A DNA stretch of 64,000 nt, taken from Thamnaconus septentrionalis (lineage: Eukaryota > Chordata > Actinopteri > Tetraodontiformes > Monacanthidae). Position 1 is the stretch's first letter, and every line of letters starts with the position of its first letter. Both the position numbers and the translations under genes were made by a program. Shown here piece after piece: positions 1 to 13,081 of the stretch. The notes beneath the pieces are model-generated. The model was given only the letters and a program-made list of their open reading frames with translations, was not told the DNA's origin and made no database searches. The stretch covers positions 28,942,361-29,006,360 of the forward strand of contig CM020501.1 of the NCBI GenBank assembly GCA_009823395.1, given 5' to 3'.

Positions 1-3000
1 GATTTTTTTATCCTTCTTTTGTGTTTTTTTTTTTCAAAGCGTAAAAACGTGTTTCATCATGCATTGAGGGGGCGCAGGAAGGATATAGCAGTGACGGATG
101 ATGGCGGAGGGAGTATCGGGCGACTCGGTCGCCAACGCATCTGCTGGTTGGCAGGACGAGGCCCATTGCTCTCTCTCTCAGTCTCGATGCCAAATGGACC
201 ACAGCGACTTCTCCAATTAATTCAGAGTGGCTCACGCGAGGAATTAAGAAGCAAAAAATGCTCTGCTTAATAGGCCTCGGTGTGAAAAAAAGAAAGGTGG
301 GTGTGGACGCTGCAAAAGTTGACAAGTGATCCCGGGTGTATTTTGTAGGTGAATCCGGAGGGCTTTGTCTTTGTTATAATAAAAGTCCTGATAGCACTTT
401 GGGATGCATTAAGTTGTGGCCAAAGATGTGTTGAAAACGGAAGAACTGGAGTCAAAGCTGGGAACACTCAAGGAAAAAGTGCCTCGATTTTCCAAATGAA
501 AGCAGTTGTAAGATGAAGGTCGTCAGAGGGCATTGTTGCGATCTTCACGTTCCAGGTGTGAATCAAGCCGAGGACACTTGCCGCAAATTTATCCCAGTTC
601 TTTTTAAAAATAATAATAATGATAGTAATAATGATGAAAAATAAAATAATAAAAAATAAAATGAATAAAAATCCCTCAATGTGTCAGCCAGCGAACAACC
701 AGGTTCCTTCCCCCATCAGTACGTCGGTCTCCCTTCTCATGATCTGGTCTTTTAACTCTCTTTTTTTCGACAGTGGGCCTTTCTAGCAGCAAAACAAAAA
801 AATAAATAAATAAATAAATGAAAGGGAAAGGAAGGAAAAAAAACAAAAAACAGGCCTAATGTTTTCGGAAAGCAACGATGCGACAGCCGAGGCCGATGTG
901 CAATGAGCCAATAGCAGCGCTGCTCTCGCAGCAGACGGGGCAATCTGCTGTCGGGCCCAACGTGAGCCGACTTGTGAGCAGGCACTGCCGCCGCCGCTCA
1001 AATGGTGTTTAATGGGCAAAGCTTGGCTGCGGCGCCCAGAGTCCTTTCTCGACATGGACACAAGCCCCCACCCGGGGTTGCGGATTAATATTGCAGCAGC
1101 GGCTCTGACTGGATCGGGTCACAGAGGAATTCTTGGCAGCATGTGGGTATATACGTACCATGCTGTAATGGTCTCTTCTCTATAGCGGCTTCTGTGTTTG
1201 GCTCCCAGTTGGTACATTTACATGAAAATGTATTATGCATCTCCGAGGCTTTTAAAATACATGTTAATTCCACTCGGCGCCCTTGACACGGCACTACTAA
1301 AGATTGGATGTGGTTCTTGGGTCAAGCCTGCTGGGTAATGGTCGAGAACGTCAACGCACTCTGTCTTCCTGTCTAATCGAACGATCGCAAAGTTATTTGA
1401 GAAGGTGTGAAGGCACAGCTAGTTGCTGGAGAAGGTGCACTCTGGCAAACTCTAGATACGCAGGAAGTGGTACACCTTGCAGAATGCACGCGAAACAAAC
1501 ATAGCTACAGAAAGTTGGCTGTCACTGAACAATAAATGGGAGAGATTTGCATTGTCTTCTCCTTCAGTAATTCTTGATGTGGCGCCAACGCAGGTCAAGA
1601 GGGGAATTCGTAAAGGGTGCGCCTGTGGTAGTTTTAAATGAATTATATATATATATGGTGTAAGCAGAGAGGACACTGAACAACGCCAGAAAGTCTGTCA
1701 ATTGATGGACATTGGCGGCTGGCAAGTGACCACTGGATAAGAATACATTAGAGCAGGCCAGAGGTTGCAAGGCCAGAGGTTGCAAGGCCAGCTATTGATC
1801 TGTAAAGAACAACTCCTGATAGGGATATCAGCTATTGATCTGTTTTAAAAACAACACCTTATTGGGATATCCACAAGACAGGAGACACTATTGCTGCCAT
1901 GCCTGGACTCTTTAAAACTGCGTGGATTCCGTCACATCGTTGGTTCATCAGCGCAGCACCATAGGATGCTGTTGTCTTGTTTTTGGTAATTCTGGATGAG
2001 CCCAGGTTGCTGTACAATTTTTTATCTGTCAGTAAACCTGCAAGAAATGCCTCTGATCCTTGCCCACTTTAACTCATTTCAACTTTGAACTGATTGATCA
2101 CAACTACAAAAAAGCTATTGAACATAAGTTGACCAGGAGGACCTGAAAACATCTGCACTGGTCCCGAGTCTTTGAAACACGCCGTGAAAGTAAACTTTAT
2201 TACGCTGGCACAAATTGGCATTTTTGTGGAAGTTCCGTGGCCCTATAGTAGAAAAGAATGAAACCGATTCACCAAAATGTCCAAAATGCAAAAGCTGCAA
2301 AGCTTGTTTACGCCAGCGACCGTGAGCTACCTTGATTTATGGGCCTGTGATGTAACAGGTCAAGTGGCCGGTGTTTACAATTTCCTACTTTAGTGGAAAC
2401 CGGACGTGCCTCTGTCGATAAATGGATCCCCCTTCCTGTGCTCGTGCAGCACAGCGAGGACAGTAGTTTAATTAAATGGCTCCGTCGAGTCATAACCGCG
2501 GCTCGGCTCGACCCGGCCGTGCATCTTAATGTGCTGGATGCGAATCGGCCTGTGGCGAGATGGCGTCAAGGTGAACCGCAGAGACGGACCTGGATCGTCG
2601 GCCACGTTTCCCAGGATATACAGCATGTTGACAGTCTGCTCCCTGGTTATCCCGTTTGACTTTCCAGCTCAAGGTTTGTAAGACACGAGGATAAAATGTC
2701 AACTCTGTTGACTCAGCCACGCGTTTCTTTTGAAAATTTCAATTCTCACAATCAGCGGTAGTGGTATTGTGTTTTCCTTTTAAAATGAGAGTCTCTCGCC
2801 AAAACTTTTAACGTGATTGACACGAAATACAAAGCAACCAAAAAACACGTTGTTGTCTCTTGATTGCGTGCGGCAAAAAGGGTACAACTGAAACTGCCGC
2901 TAATTATTGCGTTGATGGTGATTACTCTACCGGTTCACTCAAATTGGCACAGGAGATCTTTAAAACTGAGCGGGAAAACAAATATCTCCTCAGAGAAATT

Positions 3001-5030
3001 AAATAGAACAGCAACTCGGCGCAGCAATAACAGTGTCTTCTTTTTTTTTTCCTTTGCTAAAGCACAAAAGGGAGCCAAAGCGATTGGGCCATGATTAAAA
3101 AAAAAGAAAAAAGAAAAAAAAAGAAAATTGCTCCCGTTCCATTGTTATGACAGCTCGGAGCAGGCGAGGTGAGCTCCCGGCGCTCCGCCTTGCCAGGTTA
3201 CAGTTAATTCCGCCGACAGCCGCGGGTTGGAGGAAGCGACCCGGAACCTATTTGAGACTAAACTTTCATCTGAGAAAAAAAAAAAGGCAAGAGGTAAGGG
3301 GTGTGACAACGGTGGAGGAGCTCTAACAGCTGGGCGAGAGTTGATGAACACCTGCCGTCCGTGTGGCGCAGGGGGGGCGAGGCTAATGGGATGTCACCGG
3401 AGAGTTCGCCGCGCGGCATGGCAGCCTCTGTTCATCCAGCCTTCGCCTTTGCTGCAAGCTCTTTCCAAGGGGAGACCAGCAAGCAAAAACTTTCTTTCTC
3501 TCTCTCTTTCTTTAATTTTAATCCCCTCTCCACACGGACGTTCAAGTTGTGTTGTAGTTTTGTTGTTTGAGTGGGCGCTTATTAGGAGGGTGCAACATCC
3601 ACGCGTTTGGCTTTGGCTCGTCAGAAAGACGCCCGAAACCAAAACTAAAACTCTAAAGCCGAGAAATAGAGCAAGTTGGAGGACGGCAGGCGGGAAGTCG
3701 GTGGATCATTCCAGCGCAAATCAAAAGGCCCGACTGCCTCTGATGTCGTTTTGTCTTTCTTCCATGAAGAGGACGTGAGGCTTGTCGACGCAGCTCATTT
3801 TTTTTTCTCCTCCAAGGTCTCAACGCTTTTTTGCGGGGGGATTGATGAAGTCGGTCGTCTTGGGTGAGACGAAGAACGAGAGGTAGAACACACAAGGCCT
3901 TTCAGCCAAAATCCGTTCGAATTTCATGAATTTGAGTCGTCTCAAAGTCGAAACTCGTGAAGTGGGTCAAAGGATATTTTTGGCTTCTCCTCCGAGTGCA
4001 CACTGCTTTCTGGAGAACCCATGAAGACGTGAACAACGGTTGGGGCATCTGCAATTTAGAACTTTAACTTTTAAGATTTAAGTGTCAGTTTATTTTTTGT
4101 CGAAGTCCAGCTGTCTTGACTTGGTGGCGTCCTCATACTTGTGAACCCTGTGCTCGTTCCCTGCGGATCAATGGTGCCCATTAATGCCGCCCTTGAGGAG
4201 GACGACCCTGGCCGGCCAGAAAAATTGCTGTCCAGTGGCTAATCTGACTCCGCTTTCCACTTTTAATTCATCCCGGAACATCGCGTCAATGTCAAGGCAA
4301 CTTTGTCCCATCGACTGACGTCGGAAGGAGCTGCCGCTAGTCTCTTTTCGTTTTTTCTTCTTCTTTTTGTTTTCATCAAAGGTGTCAACTGACATTCTGT
4401 ACTTTAGTAGAAGTAAGGATGCTTCAATAGTCTGGTAAAAGTTAAAGTACTCATTGAACTCCTCTATGAAAACTAACAAAGGACAATTTCTAAAATTAAG
4501 TTAAGTAAAAAGTAAAAATGATTTTTTTGGCATTAATGAAACAATACATTCATTCATAATTTTGCAAAAATGAAAAAGACAGAATAATCTGGACCGAACT
4601 GACCAGTGACCCCAAAGCTGAGGAACTCAAAAATAATCCCCCATTAAAATACGATCCTCTTTTATATTTAACTACAGCAATGGCAGAGCTTAAATATCTC
4701 CACTTCAGGCAAATTACTTGCAGGCAAACAGAATTCATCTTTCAAACACAAGAGTAACCAGCATATTTTTCCAAAAAGAAAGTACAGATTTTTGTGTTCA
4801 AATGTAGGGAACCAAACTAAAAAAGTCATCAGAAAACGAAATACTCAAGTCAAGTACAGAAACGGGATAAAATATACTCAAGCATAGTAACAAAGTATTT
4901 GTACTTTGTTACTTCCCACCTACTGCTTTTAAACAGCAGAAGCCAGCAGGCGTATTTTTGCGCAGCTAACACCTATCCACCCACACGGTGATCAAGATGA
5001 GGAGAAAAATAGCATATTAATAATAATAAT
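1..5030. other. Non-coding stretch, no gene recognised
   Basis: I see no convincing coding exon, RNA gene or intact mobile element here. The open frames are short, overlap on several frames and have no recognisable domain. It holds AT-rich simple sequence at 605-675, an (AAAT)n-like run around 799-823, a diverged tandem duplication at 1756-1870 (listed separately), and A/T runs near 3040-3125. Around 3130-3420 it is richer in CpG, but not clearly an island. Confidence 0.6.
1756..1870. repeat. Diverged nested tandem duplication
   Basis: A 15-bp unit beginning GGCCAGAGGTTGCAA occurs twice in a row (1756-1785) and starts a third time. It is followed at once by two diverged copies of a roughly 41-bp unit (1789-1828 and 1829-1870), each beginning CAGCTATTGATCTGT and ending GGGATAT. 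The copies differ by several substitutions and a small length change, so the duplication is not recent. Confidence 0.8.
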
Positions 5031-5044
5031 AATAATGATAATAA

Positions 5045-5414
5045 CACGGTGGCGCAGTGGTTAGCGCTGCCGCCTCACAGCAAGAAGGTCGTGGGTTCGA
5101 TTCCGGGGCCCGGACCTGTGACCTTTCTGTGTGGAGTTTGCATGTTCTCCCTGTGTCTGCGTGGGTTCTCTCCGGGTTCTCCGGCTTCCTCCCACAGTCC
5201 AAAAACATGCATGTGAGGTCAATTGAATATTCTAAATTGTCCGTAGGTGTGCATGTGAGTGTGAATGGTTGTTTGTCTCTATGTGGCCCTGCGATGAACT
5301 GGCGACTTGTCCAGGGTGTACCCTGCCTTCGCCCTAAGACAGCTGGGATAGGCTCCAGCAGACCCCGTGACCCTGAATTGGAATAAGCGGGTATAGAAGA
5401 TGAATGAATGAATG
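5045..5414 (+). mobile_element. Full-length tRNA-derived SINE
   Basis: The head is tRNA-like, with an A box TGGCGCAGTGG (5050-5060) and a B box GGTTCGATTCC (5094-5104), the internal RNA polymerase III promoter. The body has the teleost SINE landmarks: a stretch around 5134-5150 giving GTGGAGTTTGCATGTTCTCC, then CCAAAAACATGCATG, and a 3' domain starting CCCTGCGATGAACTGGCGAC. It ends in a tail of GAATGAAT repeats. A perfect 14-bp duplication AATAATGATAATAA flanks it (5031-5044 and 5415-5428), though that sequence is low-complexity. SINEs encode no protein and are copied by a partner LINE that recognises the shared 3' end. The family name is not assigned here. Confidence 0.93.
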
Positions 5415-5428
5415 AATAATGATAATAA

Positions 5429-8400
5429 TAATAAAAACACAGCCTCACGTGATGGATTAACCTGATTCCAGCGTTCCTGCTGTTCACGTGTCCCCCACCC
5501 ACCCCTGAAAAAAAAGGAAGAGCTCGTTCTTGTCTTGCTCGAGCTCCGTTCTCTGACCCAGTTTGTGGCAGGCGGGCTGAGCCTCTGCGCCTGTCATTCA
5601 TCAGACGGGGAAAAGGGGAATGTAGCGGCGGTGGTGGCGGTGGCGGAGTGAACCAAAAAAAATGACGTGGTGGAAACAGAAGTTGTTGGTGATAGGCAGC
5701 AGCAGCGGCGGCTGCAGTCTTTTGTTTCGCGTCAGTAACGAGCTCCGAGGCCGAAGGCTTCCATCCCTGGAAAGAGAGCCCTCCTCTTCACCCTTAGACC
5801 CGCCCTCTTCCCCACTTCAACCAACATTCCCCCACCCTTCCCAATAAAGTGCAATTTGCAACAAAATGTGTTTCATGGCGTGTTTGTACGCGCAATTCGA
5901 TCATTTATGCCAATACACAGGGGCAAGAGCTGCAAAATAAGACAAAAGAAAAACAAAAACGGATCTCTCAAGTTCCGCCTCTTCAGACCAATAAATGCAT
6001 CTGCCGCAGACGTTTTCTTTTTTTAATGGAGGGGGAAGGGATCGAGGTGTTTGGAGGGGAGGCAGCAGTTCATGATAATTGTTGAGAAAAAAAACAAAGC
6101 CAAGCAGATTTTGCAATATTTCTTTTTTTTGTTGCTTGTTTTCATCTCCTCGTAAATCCCACGGAGAAGTGTAACAAATTCGCTGCCCTATTTGTTTTTT
6201 GTTTATTTGACACCATTTTCACTCACTATGTACAAAAAAAAAAAAAAAAATCAAAAAATGTTCACGCTCAAACTCGAGAGCCGCTGCCATGGAATCCAGG
6301 ACGAAAGTCACGTTGCCGCTCGGACAGAAGGGGGCGACCAAGAGAGGATCTGGCGGCGCCGCTGGTATTATTTGAAGAAATGTCCTTTCTGTGTACAACC
6401 CCGAGTTTGGCTGCATTTTCTCCTCGTTCACTGCAGGAGTTTTGGTGGTGGTGTTTTTTTTTTTCAATTCAGTAATTGCGGGTTGCTGTTTACCGGCTTT
6501 GCCAGCAAATAGCGGCGGGCGACTTCCTTTCTTCGTTCGTCTGTTTTTGGCCATTTCCAAACATTCGCCAGCTGACGAGCTCTTTCCTTTGCAAAGAGTC
6601 TGTTATTATTATTTTTTTTTTTGTCTTTTTTTCAGGGCTTTTGGACCTTTTCAACCATTTGGAAAATCCGGAATCCAAGCCTGGGTCTTTTTTTCTCTCC
6701 GATTTGCCACCACGTTTGTTTGCGACGTTTCCAATTAACATGTTTCCCAGCTTGGCATCCGATTCACACAACTGCACATTTTAGAGAGTGGATTAATTTT
6801 TTTTCAATTTTTTTTTTCCTTTCTCAAACAACCACAAGCTTCTGGATGTTCTGCGGGAGATTGTTTCTTTCTTGCAACCGGAGGCAAATTAGCATTTTTT
6901 TTAATTGGCTTGTTAATTTTGAATTTTGAATTGCTGGCACCTTAGACGAACACGAGGCCAAAAAAGGTCTCGACGTCCGTCAGCCACTGTCTTCATGCAC
7001 CTGGTCCAGGCGGCCCAATGGCGGCTTTGTTTTTCTGAGATATGAGCCAGTTTCCCAATAACGGGATCATGTTGCCGTCTCTTCAGCCAACACAGAGCGA
7101 ACACTTGGTATTCAGGAGGACTGGCGGATCACACACTACAAAGTGACAACCTATTATTGCACGCGAAGAAAGAAAAAAACAAAAAAGAAAACGGCTGTTT
7201 GATATTTCATTACTGCGTCTTCTTGGATGGAAAGAAAGAAAAAAAGCCCCTTCAGCCGTTTCATTTGAAATGACACGGCGTGGGCGGACAAATTAGGCGA
7301 AAACAACGCAAAGCAATTAGACTTTCTATTACACGCGGCACGGGTGTGTGGGGCCTTCATACAAATAAAAGGGCTGCCGGCGGTGGTGGCGCGACATTTG
7401 ACCGATTTGTCTTGATGGGCTGAGCGAACATCTTGCACTCCGTCGGGCGGAAGAAAGATGTCCGGAGGAGTCAGTACATTTATTTAAAAATAAAATGAAC
7501 TGTTCCACAGATTCTTAATGACTGCTCAATGCATTGTCCATCTCACAGTTAAAGTGAATTATTTAAAAGGAGAATTTTAAAAAAAACATGGAGTCATTTC
7601 AGGACCTGGGTTGCATGAGCGTTCATGCTAATTACAATACTTTTGTTGCACTTGAGAACACACTGTTATTAATGGACTTATGTGCAATATATTAGGCTTT
7701 TACCCCCAAACCCTACAAACTAGCCTGTCTGGCACGACAGGGCCCAGGCTGTTTTTCAGAGCCACGACACTCTACAACCGCAACACGTCCGTTCACACCC
7801 GCCCACCCCCCCCTGGCTCAGCCACGTACAATAACAAGCACGTCGTCAATTTGTTTAGCCGAGTTGAGTGGGAACCTGGCAGAAAAGCTCCCAATTCATC
7901 CTGTGGAACTCCGACTGTGCTCTGAAAGAGACCAAAGGTAGCCCTTTTTCTTTTCTTTCTTTTTTTTTTTTTCTTCAGCCAAAAACAGCCTTGAAACTGA
8001 AGCATGTGGGTTTGTGGATTTGACTGGCGTGACTCAGCTTGGTTAGAAGGTCACGTTTGCCTTTGTGTAGAAATAATGGACTCTGCCCACCCTGCCCCCT
8101 GAGTGTTCTGCCTTGCTGACTTTTTTAATATATATTTTGAGTGGAAAGACAAGACAAGAAATGAAAAGAAAAACAGCACGGGAAGTTGTAAAATATTAAT
8201 GCTCGGTGTGTCCGGGGCCTTTCGTATTTGCTCCTGCTATTCCCCCGGCCCACCCCCCAAGTTCAACCCAAGCCACACCCCTTCCACTCTACTGGCTGTT
8301 GTGCCACAGTTTTTAGCAGCTATAAGATGGACAAATTAGTCGGCAGGGGAATTTCACGGTTCCTGTAATTACTTTTTAAGGTCCAAGAAACGGCTGGTCA

Positions 8401-10345
8401 TTCATTGGCTCTCATGGCCGTCTCTTGCTAGCAACCTCTTGCAGCCGTTGTGAGTGAAAAGAAAAAAGCAACGTGTGGCAACTGCCCTGCTAAAAAAGAA
8501 AGAAAGAAAAAAAAATCCCTCGGTGTTGGGCTTCGGCCTTTTTCCAAGTCCCATCAATTTTTCAAGCCGCGGCGAACCTCGCGTGTCGGTTCCGTTTCTC
8601 AGCGGTCGCCTTTTATCGTGCCCCATCCCCGACCGCGCAACCGCATTCTATGCAAACCATGCAGTTGGCTTGGAATGTGGACGCTCCGACTAGCTTGATC
8701 AGTCGGCGTCCGGTTGTGCCACGCAAAACAGTAATATCAACGAAGGAGTCAAGTGAAAGAGGGCGGCAGAATTAGGCGCTCTCCAAAACACAGACGTAGT
8801 CCGAAATGTGGCTTTAACTTTGTAACAGTACCAGGCAACAGCCACACATTGCGTTAAAAGCACAGGTTAATGTGCTAGCTTCAATTTGTCACATCAATTC
8901 ACAATCAAAATTAAGAACCCTGTAATGACAGCATGTGTGAAAACTGCTGGGGTATATTGCTAAATTCCCCTCTTTAGCAAGTTAGCAAGCTAACCTTCCA
9001 ATCTGGAGTCAGGCTAAACGAACAACAAGCTTCAATGATTATCGCACACAAACACGCTAGCCTCCACCAAATGCAGCACAACGCACACAAATCCCCTTAG
9101 CATCACATTAGCATAGCAGCTCTCACATGTTTTCTAGACATGTGCGCCTCACTGATCTCGTTGGGAGAAGAGATAACAAGCAATTTTTTTTTGGCTTAAA
9201 ATCTATTGCTTAAAACACAAATGTCTCCAACAATCAACAAGGGGGCAGGTGGTGGTGGTGGTGGGGGGCTTGTGAGTCAGACAGCTGCACGTTAGCTTTT
9301 TTCCCGTGTTGCGAGCAATAACATTGCAGAGAGGGTCTCCGGGTGACACGATGGGTACGAAGTGGGCGCTGAAGGCCGGGTTTGCTGCCTCTGAGAGCTT
9401 TCATCATGGAGGCGGTGGTTGCGTTTTACGCCGATAAGCCCCACCGGTACTTTAAAGGCCTGAACGTCCATCCGCCCGTCCTCAACCCTCCTTTGCCTTC
9501 CGACTAATCCCATCTTTATCTCTGTCCTCCAAACGCCTCCTTCCCGGCCTCCCACAACCCCATCTTCCTCTCTGAAGCCCCGACAGGATGAAGAAAAAAA
9601 ATCCAAAACATCCCAGGAATAATAATAACAATAATAATTGTTATTATCTTTTTTTTTTTTTTTTTTGCGCTCTCACATTGCGGTATTTCCCCATATTCAC
9701 TCTTTCCCCCTGAGCAGTTTGGGGAGCGGGAGAAGGAGGAGGAGAAAATACAAAAAAAAAAACATATTATGGAACGTTGCATCCATAATATGAAACATAA
9801 TTAGACACACTGGCACAACAAACACGAGTCGGCCTCGATCGTTTATTTTTTCTCCTGTTTTTCAGAATGGAGAGGATTAAAAATATGGGACAAACATTTA
9901 CCGATGCAAAAATCAGAGTTTGTGGCCCCAGCAAAATTTCTGAAGAGGAGCTGAAGAGGAAAACCAGTGCTGGACTCGTAAACCACCGTGTGGATGGGCG
10001 TTGTGGCGCGAGGGCTAAAGGCGAAACGTCTCGCAAGTTTTCCAATCGCTACGTTTGTTAGCACCTCGCCGGAGAAAAGAAAACACAGCCAGTTTACTGA
10101 TTAGAAGTGGTAGAAGCGTCTCCCGCGAACGCAAACCGAAGGCGAGGAATGAAAAAAGCTGCGTCTCTCACTGAGCGCCGTTGATCAAAAAAACATGAAT
10201 TTTAAATCTCAATCCACATGCCTCATCCATAACGCATCCGCCTGGATCAGAATGCCGACAAACAGACCGGGGGAAAAAAACGAAAAAACAATGGGAACAA
10301 TTCCAACAGACTGAGGCAGAGCGTTGGGGCAGCACTAAGACTTTC

Positions 10346-10378
<33 letters not shown>

Positions 10379-10550
10379 TTTTGTGTATTTCGATCAAGTA
10401 GGCAAAAAGAAAAAAATCCAAGTGTTCAGTCGACTTGGAAAAAGAGCCAAGCGGTATGTTCCCAGCTTGTAGTTTTTGCAAGGGGGTAAGCAGAGAAAGG
10501 CTCCTTTTGTTCGCCGCTTTCGCTGAAGGCCAATTCTCTGTGGGTGCAAA

Positions 10551-10552
<2 letters not shown>
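5429..10552. other. Non-coding stretch, no gene recognised
   Basis: No gene or intact element is visible. The stretch is dominated by A/T homopolymer runs (for example 6231-6250, 6452-6463, 6609-6622, 7960-7975) and an imperfect inverted ATT/AAT triplet patch at 9617-9648 followed by a long T run to 9666. A 29-base A run lies at 10348-10376. GC-richer spots near 8560-8640 are too short to call a CpG island. Confidence 0.55.
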
Positions 10553-10605
<53 letters not shown>

Positions 10606-10677
10606 GACAACTGAGCAACCAAAAACAACACACACACACACACACACACGCACACACACACTCACACAAAAAAAGGA
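10553..10677. repeat. Two adjacent (CA)n microsatellites
   Basis: A pure (AC)n array of about 26 units (10553-10605) is separated by about 23 bases from a second, interrupted (CA)n array (10629-10677) that contains CG and CT interruptions. Both have the same orientation. A further 29-base A run lies about 180 bases upstream. Confidence 0.97.
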
Positions 10678-10860
10678 AGTCAAGCAGAACCTTTATCGAG
10701 CGCGCAACGCGACCGAGGGAAAAAGTTTGGCTCGGGTCCCTCGCAGGGCGTCGAACTTAAAGGCCAGCGACCTTTAAAAGGTCAAACTGACCGACGGATG
10801 ATATCGACGCTTTGAATTGCACCTGTACGACAGCCAGCTCGCTCAGCAGATCTAAAAACT

Positions 10861-11518
10861 GGGGATGCACCGATACCGATACCAGTATCAGGTGTCAATA
10901 CCAATACCGGGGTTGAGTGCCCGATACCATGACACCGATCCCAGTCGTACATGAATGTGTTTGAAAATTTTGTTACATTTGTGACAGCCACCCCATGTTC
11001 TAGAAAAACATGCTGAGGAGTGTTGTTCAAATAACCATGCATCCATGCGTCCATGTGATCCATTTTCAATACCCCCTTCCTGAGTTGAGGGTCACGGGGG
11101 TCTGCTGGAGCCTCTCCCAGCTGTCATAGGGCGAAGGCAAGGTGACACTCTGGACCAGTCGCCAGTTCATCGCAGGACCACGCAGAGACAAAAAAGGACA
11201 AACAACCATTCGCACTCTCACACACACCTACAGTCAATTTAAAGTTCCCAATTGACCTCACATGCATGTTTTTGGAGTGTGGGAGGAAGCCGGAGAACCC
11301 GGAGAGAACCCACGCAGACACAGGGAGAACATGCAAACTCCACACAGAAAGGTCCCGGGCCCGGAATCGAACCCACGAAATAACACATCTGTGGAAAAGA
11401 AAAAAAAAAAAAAAAAAATCCAAGTAATATAATGTGCAATGGCTATATTATGAAGTATGGAATTTCAAGTAATTGTATGCTACTCGCTCTGTAATAAAGT
11501 GGTATTGGTGCACCTCTC
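10861..11518. mobile_element. hAT-like non-autonomous DNA transposon, interrupted by a SINE
   Basis: The left end reads GGGGATGCACCGATACC and the right end, read inward on the other strand, reads GAGAGGTGCACCAATACC. The two form imperfect terminal inverted repeats sharing TGCACC.ATACC. The left end continues into further CGATACC-type repeats, as in hAT-like fish elements. The flanks TAAAAACT (10853-10860) and GTAAAAAT (11519-11526) could be a decayed 8-bp target duplication. There is no transposase. A reversed SINE copy occupies the middle, so the original element was only about 300 bases and the SINE landed later. The hAT assignment is by inference. Confidence 0.5.
11036..11377 (-). mobile_element. 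tRNA-derived SINE, 5' end truncated, reversed
   Basis: Read on the minus strand it carries the same body and 3' domain as the copy at 5045-5414: B box GGTTCGATTCC at 11363-11373, then the GTGGAGTTTGCATG block, CCAAAAACATGCATG, and the GCGATGAACTGGCGAC block. The A box and preceding head are missing. The tail has decayed from GAATGAAT repeats to ATGGATGCATGG-like sequence at 11036-11066. A 7-bp AAATAAC occurs on both sides (11029-11035 and 11378-11384) as a possible target duplication. It is nested in the hAT-like element at 10861-11518. Confidence 0.9.
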
Positions 11519-12923
11519 GTAAAAATGCTATTTCTCCTCCACTGCCATTATCTCGCTCCTTTTTTTAATGACGGCAGGACAGGTTAAGCGGCGCCACGCA
11601 GGAGAGAAGATTTTAGACGCCCAGGACGGCGACCGCGCGGATTTATCCGTCGGACACCCTGACACCGGAGGGACTTAATGAGGGCGTTGACATTTGTCCC
11701 CCTCCTCTCATAATTATGCCGTGAGAGAACTTTTTTCTGCACGCATTCGTAACCTTTTCTGATTTAACTGCGCGCTGCTCGACCGGCCAGCGGGGCTTTT
11801 GCACTGTGTAATATATTTGACCTTTTCAGCCAATCCTTTTGTTTCGCACAAACACAAGCGTGTTTAGGGCCATTTTTCGAGCTGCCATTGGGTACTTTGG
11901 ATTTTTTTCTTCACCATTTTATTTCCCCCCTTTTTTGCTGCCATACCAACATGATGAAAGGACACATGGGAATTTGGAAATATTAAACAACGCTGATGGA
12001 ATTCCGTGGAAATCAAGTCCAAATTCTCTTGTGAAGGACAATTAACCAAAAATCTACACAAGCTCGCAGAGATGTTATCGATCCATAAAACAATTTTCAA
12101 CCAATGCTCATGCTCATGCCTTTCTCAGCTGTGTCGTGGCGGGAGGCGGAGTTACAGCTGATGGTCCCGCCTTCTTCTTGGAAAGGTCGGAGGGAGCTGA
12201 ACTTTTGAGGTCCTAAGCAAGTGTGGGCAACGTGGGAGCAGTGGCCCCACGTTGAAAACAAAAAGACGCTGGGTAATCTACACAACGTCTGAGCCACAAA
12301 GCTGGACTTTTCCTTGGTGGCACCGTGAAAGAAAATTTGGAAGAACAAGTGAGAGTGAGCCAAAAATTATGCACCATGCATGATGTATCGGGAGTCATCT
12401 GTTTTTGAAGTGTCAACAAGTTAAACCGGTAATCAGGAGTTTTCAACAGTTTATATACGAGTTTGGGTCATAAGAAACACAAAAAAAAAAAATACACTCT
12501 TACCCGAGTAAGTGCCAAGGTATCGTCTCCAAGTCGTTCACCAGCCCCAAACTCTCACTGCAAGTTTCAATCTGACAAGATGATCGTGCGTCAACGTTCC
12601 CCAACATGCCAAAACCTGCCGGGAGAGAGGGATCACCCCGCGTCCCATCTCAGATAACGACATCTGACCTGTTTGTCACTCCTGGGCCAAAACGAGAGAC
12701 ATGACAGAGTCCCGCGCAAGAGGACGTATACAGTACATCACCCCGACTGCGGCACTTAACAGCAAACACACACAGCCGGGCTCGGCGAGAGCTCGTTAAC
12801 TTTTTCCAACGGACACGGGCGCTTGCTGGCCTGTCCGGCGGTGACGGATGAAGTCGATGGATGACTGAGCACGACCGTCAGAGGCGTCGGATCGCACGCA
12901 GGCAGTAGGCAGTCAGGTAGAAG
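11519..12923. other. Non-coding stretch, nothing recognised
   Basis: I see no coding exon, RNA gene or mobile element in this stretch. The open frames on both strands are short and have no domain features. Confidence 0.55.
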
Positions 12924-13073
12924 CAGTGGTGTAGTGCAGGGTATACACGGGTACACAAAGTATACCTACTTATTTTTCAGTCAGCGTTGCGTATACCCAC
13001 TTGTCAATGTTGCTTTCAAAAGCGGCATGCATTAAGAATACACCCACTTCTCCAGGGACCAACTGCACCACTG
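12924..13073. mobile_element. 150-bp hAT-type MITE
   Basis: The left end begins CAGTGGTGTAGTG and the right end, read inward on the opposite strand, begins CAGTGGTGCAGTT. This gives a 12-bp terminal inverted repeat with one mismatch, starting with the CAGTGGTG typical of hAT transposons. The flanks GGTAGAAG (12916-12923) and GTTGGAAG (13074-13081) are 8 bp each and match at 6 of 8 positions, the size expected of a hAT target duplication. The interior holds several GTATAC-containing pieces and no coding capacity, so movement would need a transposase supplied elsewhere. Confidence 0.78.
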
Positions 13074-13081
13074 GTTGGAAG

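Noticed and set aside
10348..10376. Poly(A) run considered as a retroposon tail
   Set aside because: No retroposon body or target duplication lies upstream.
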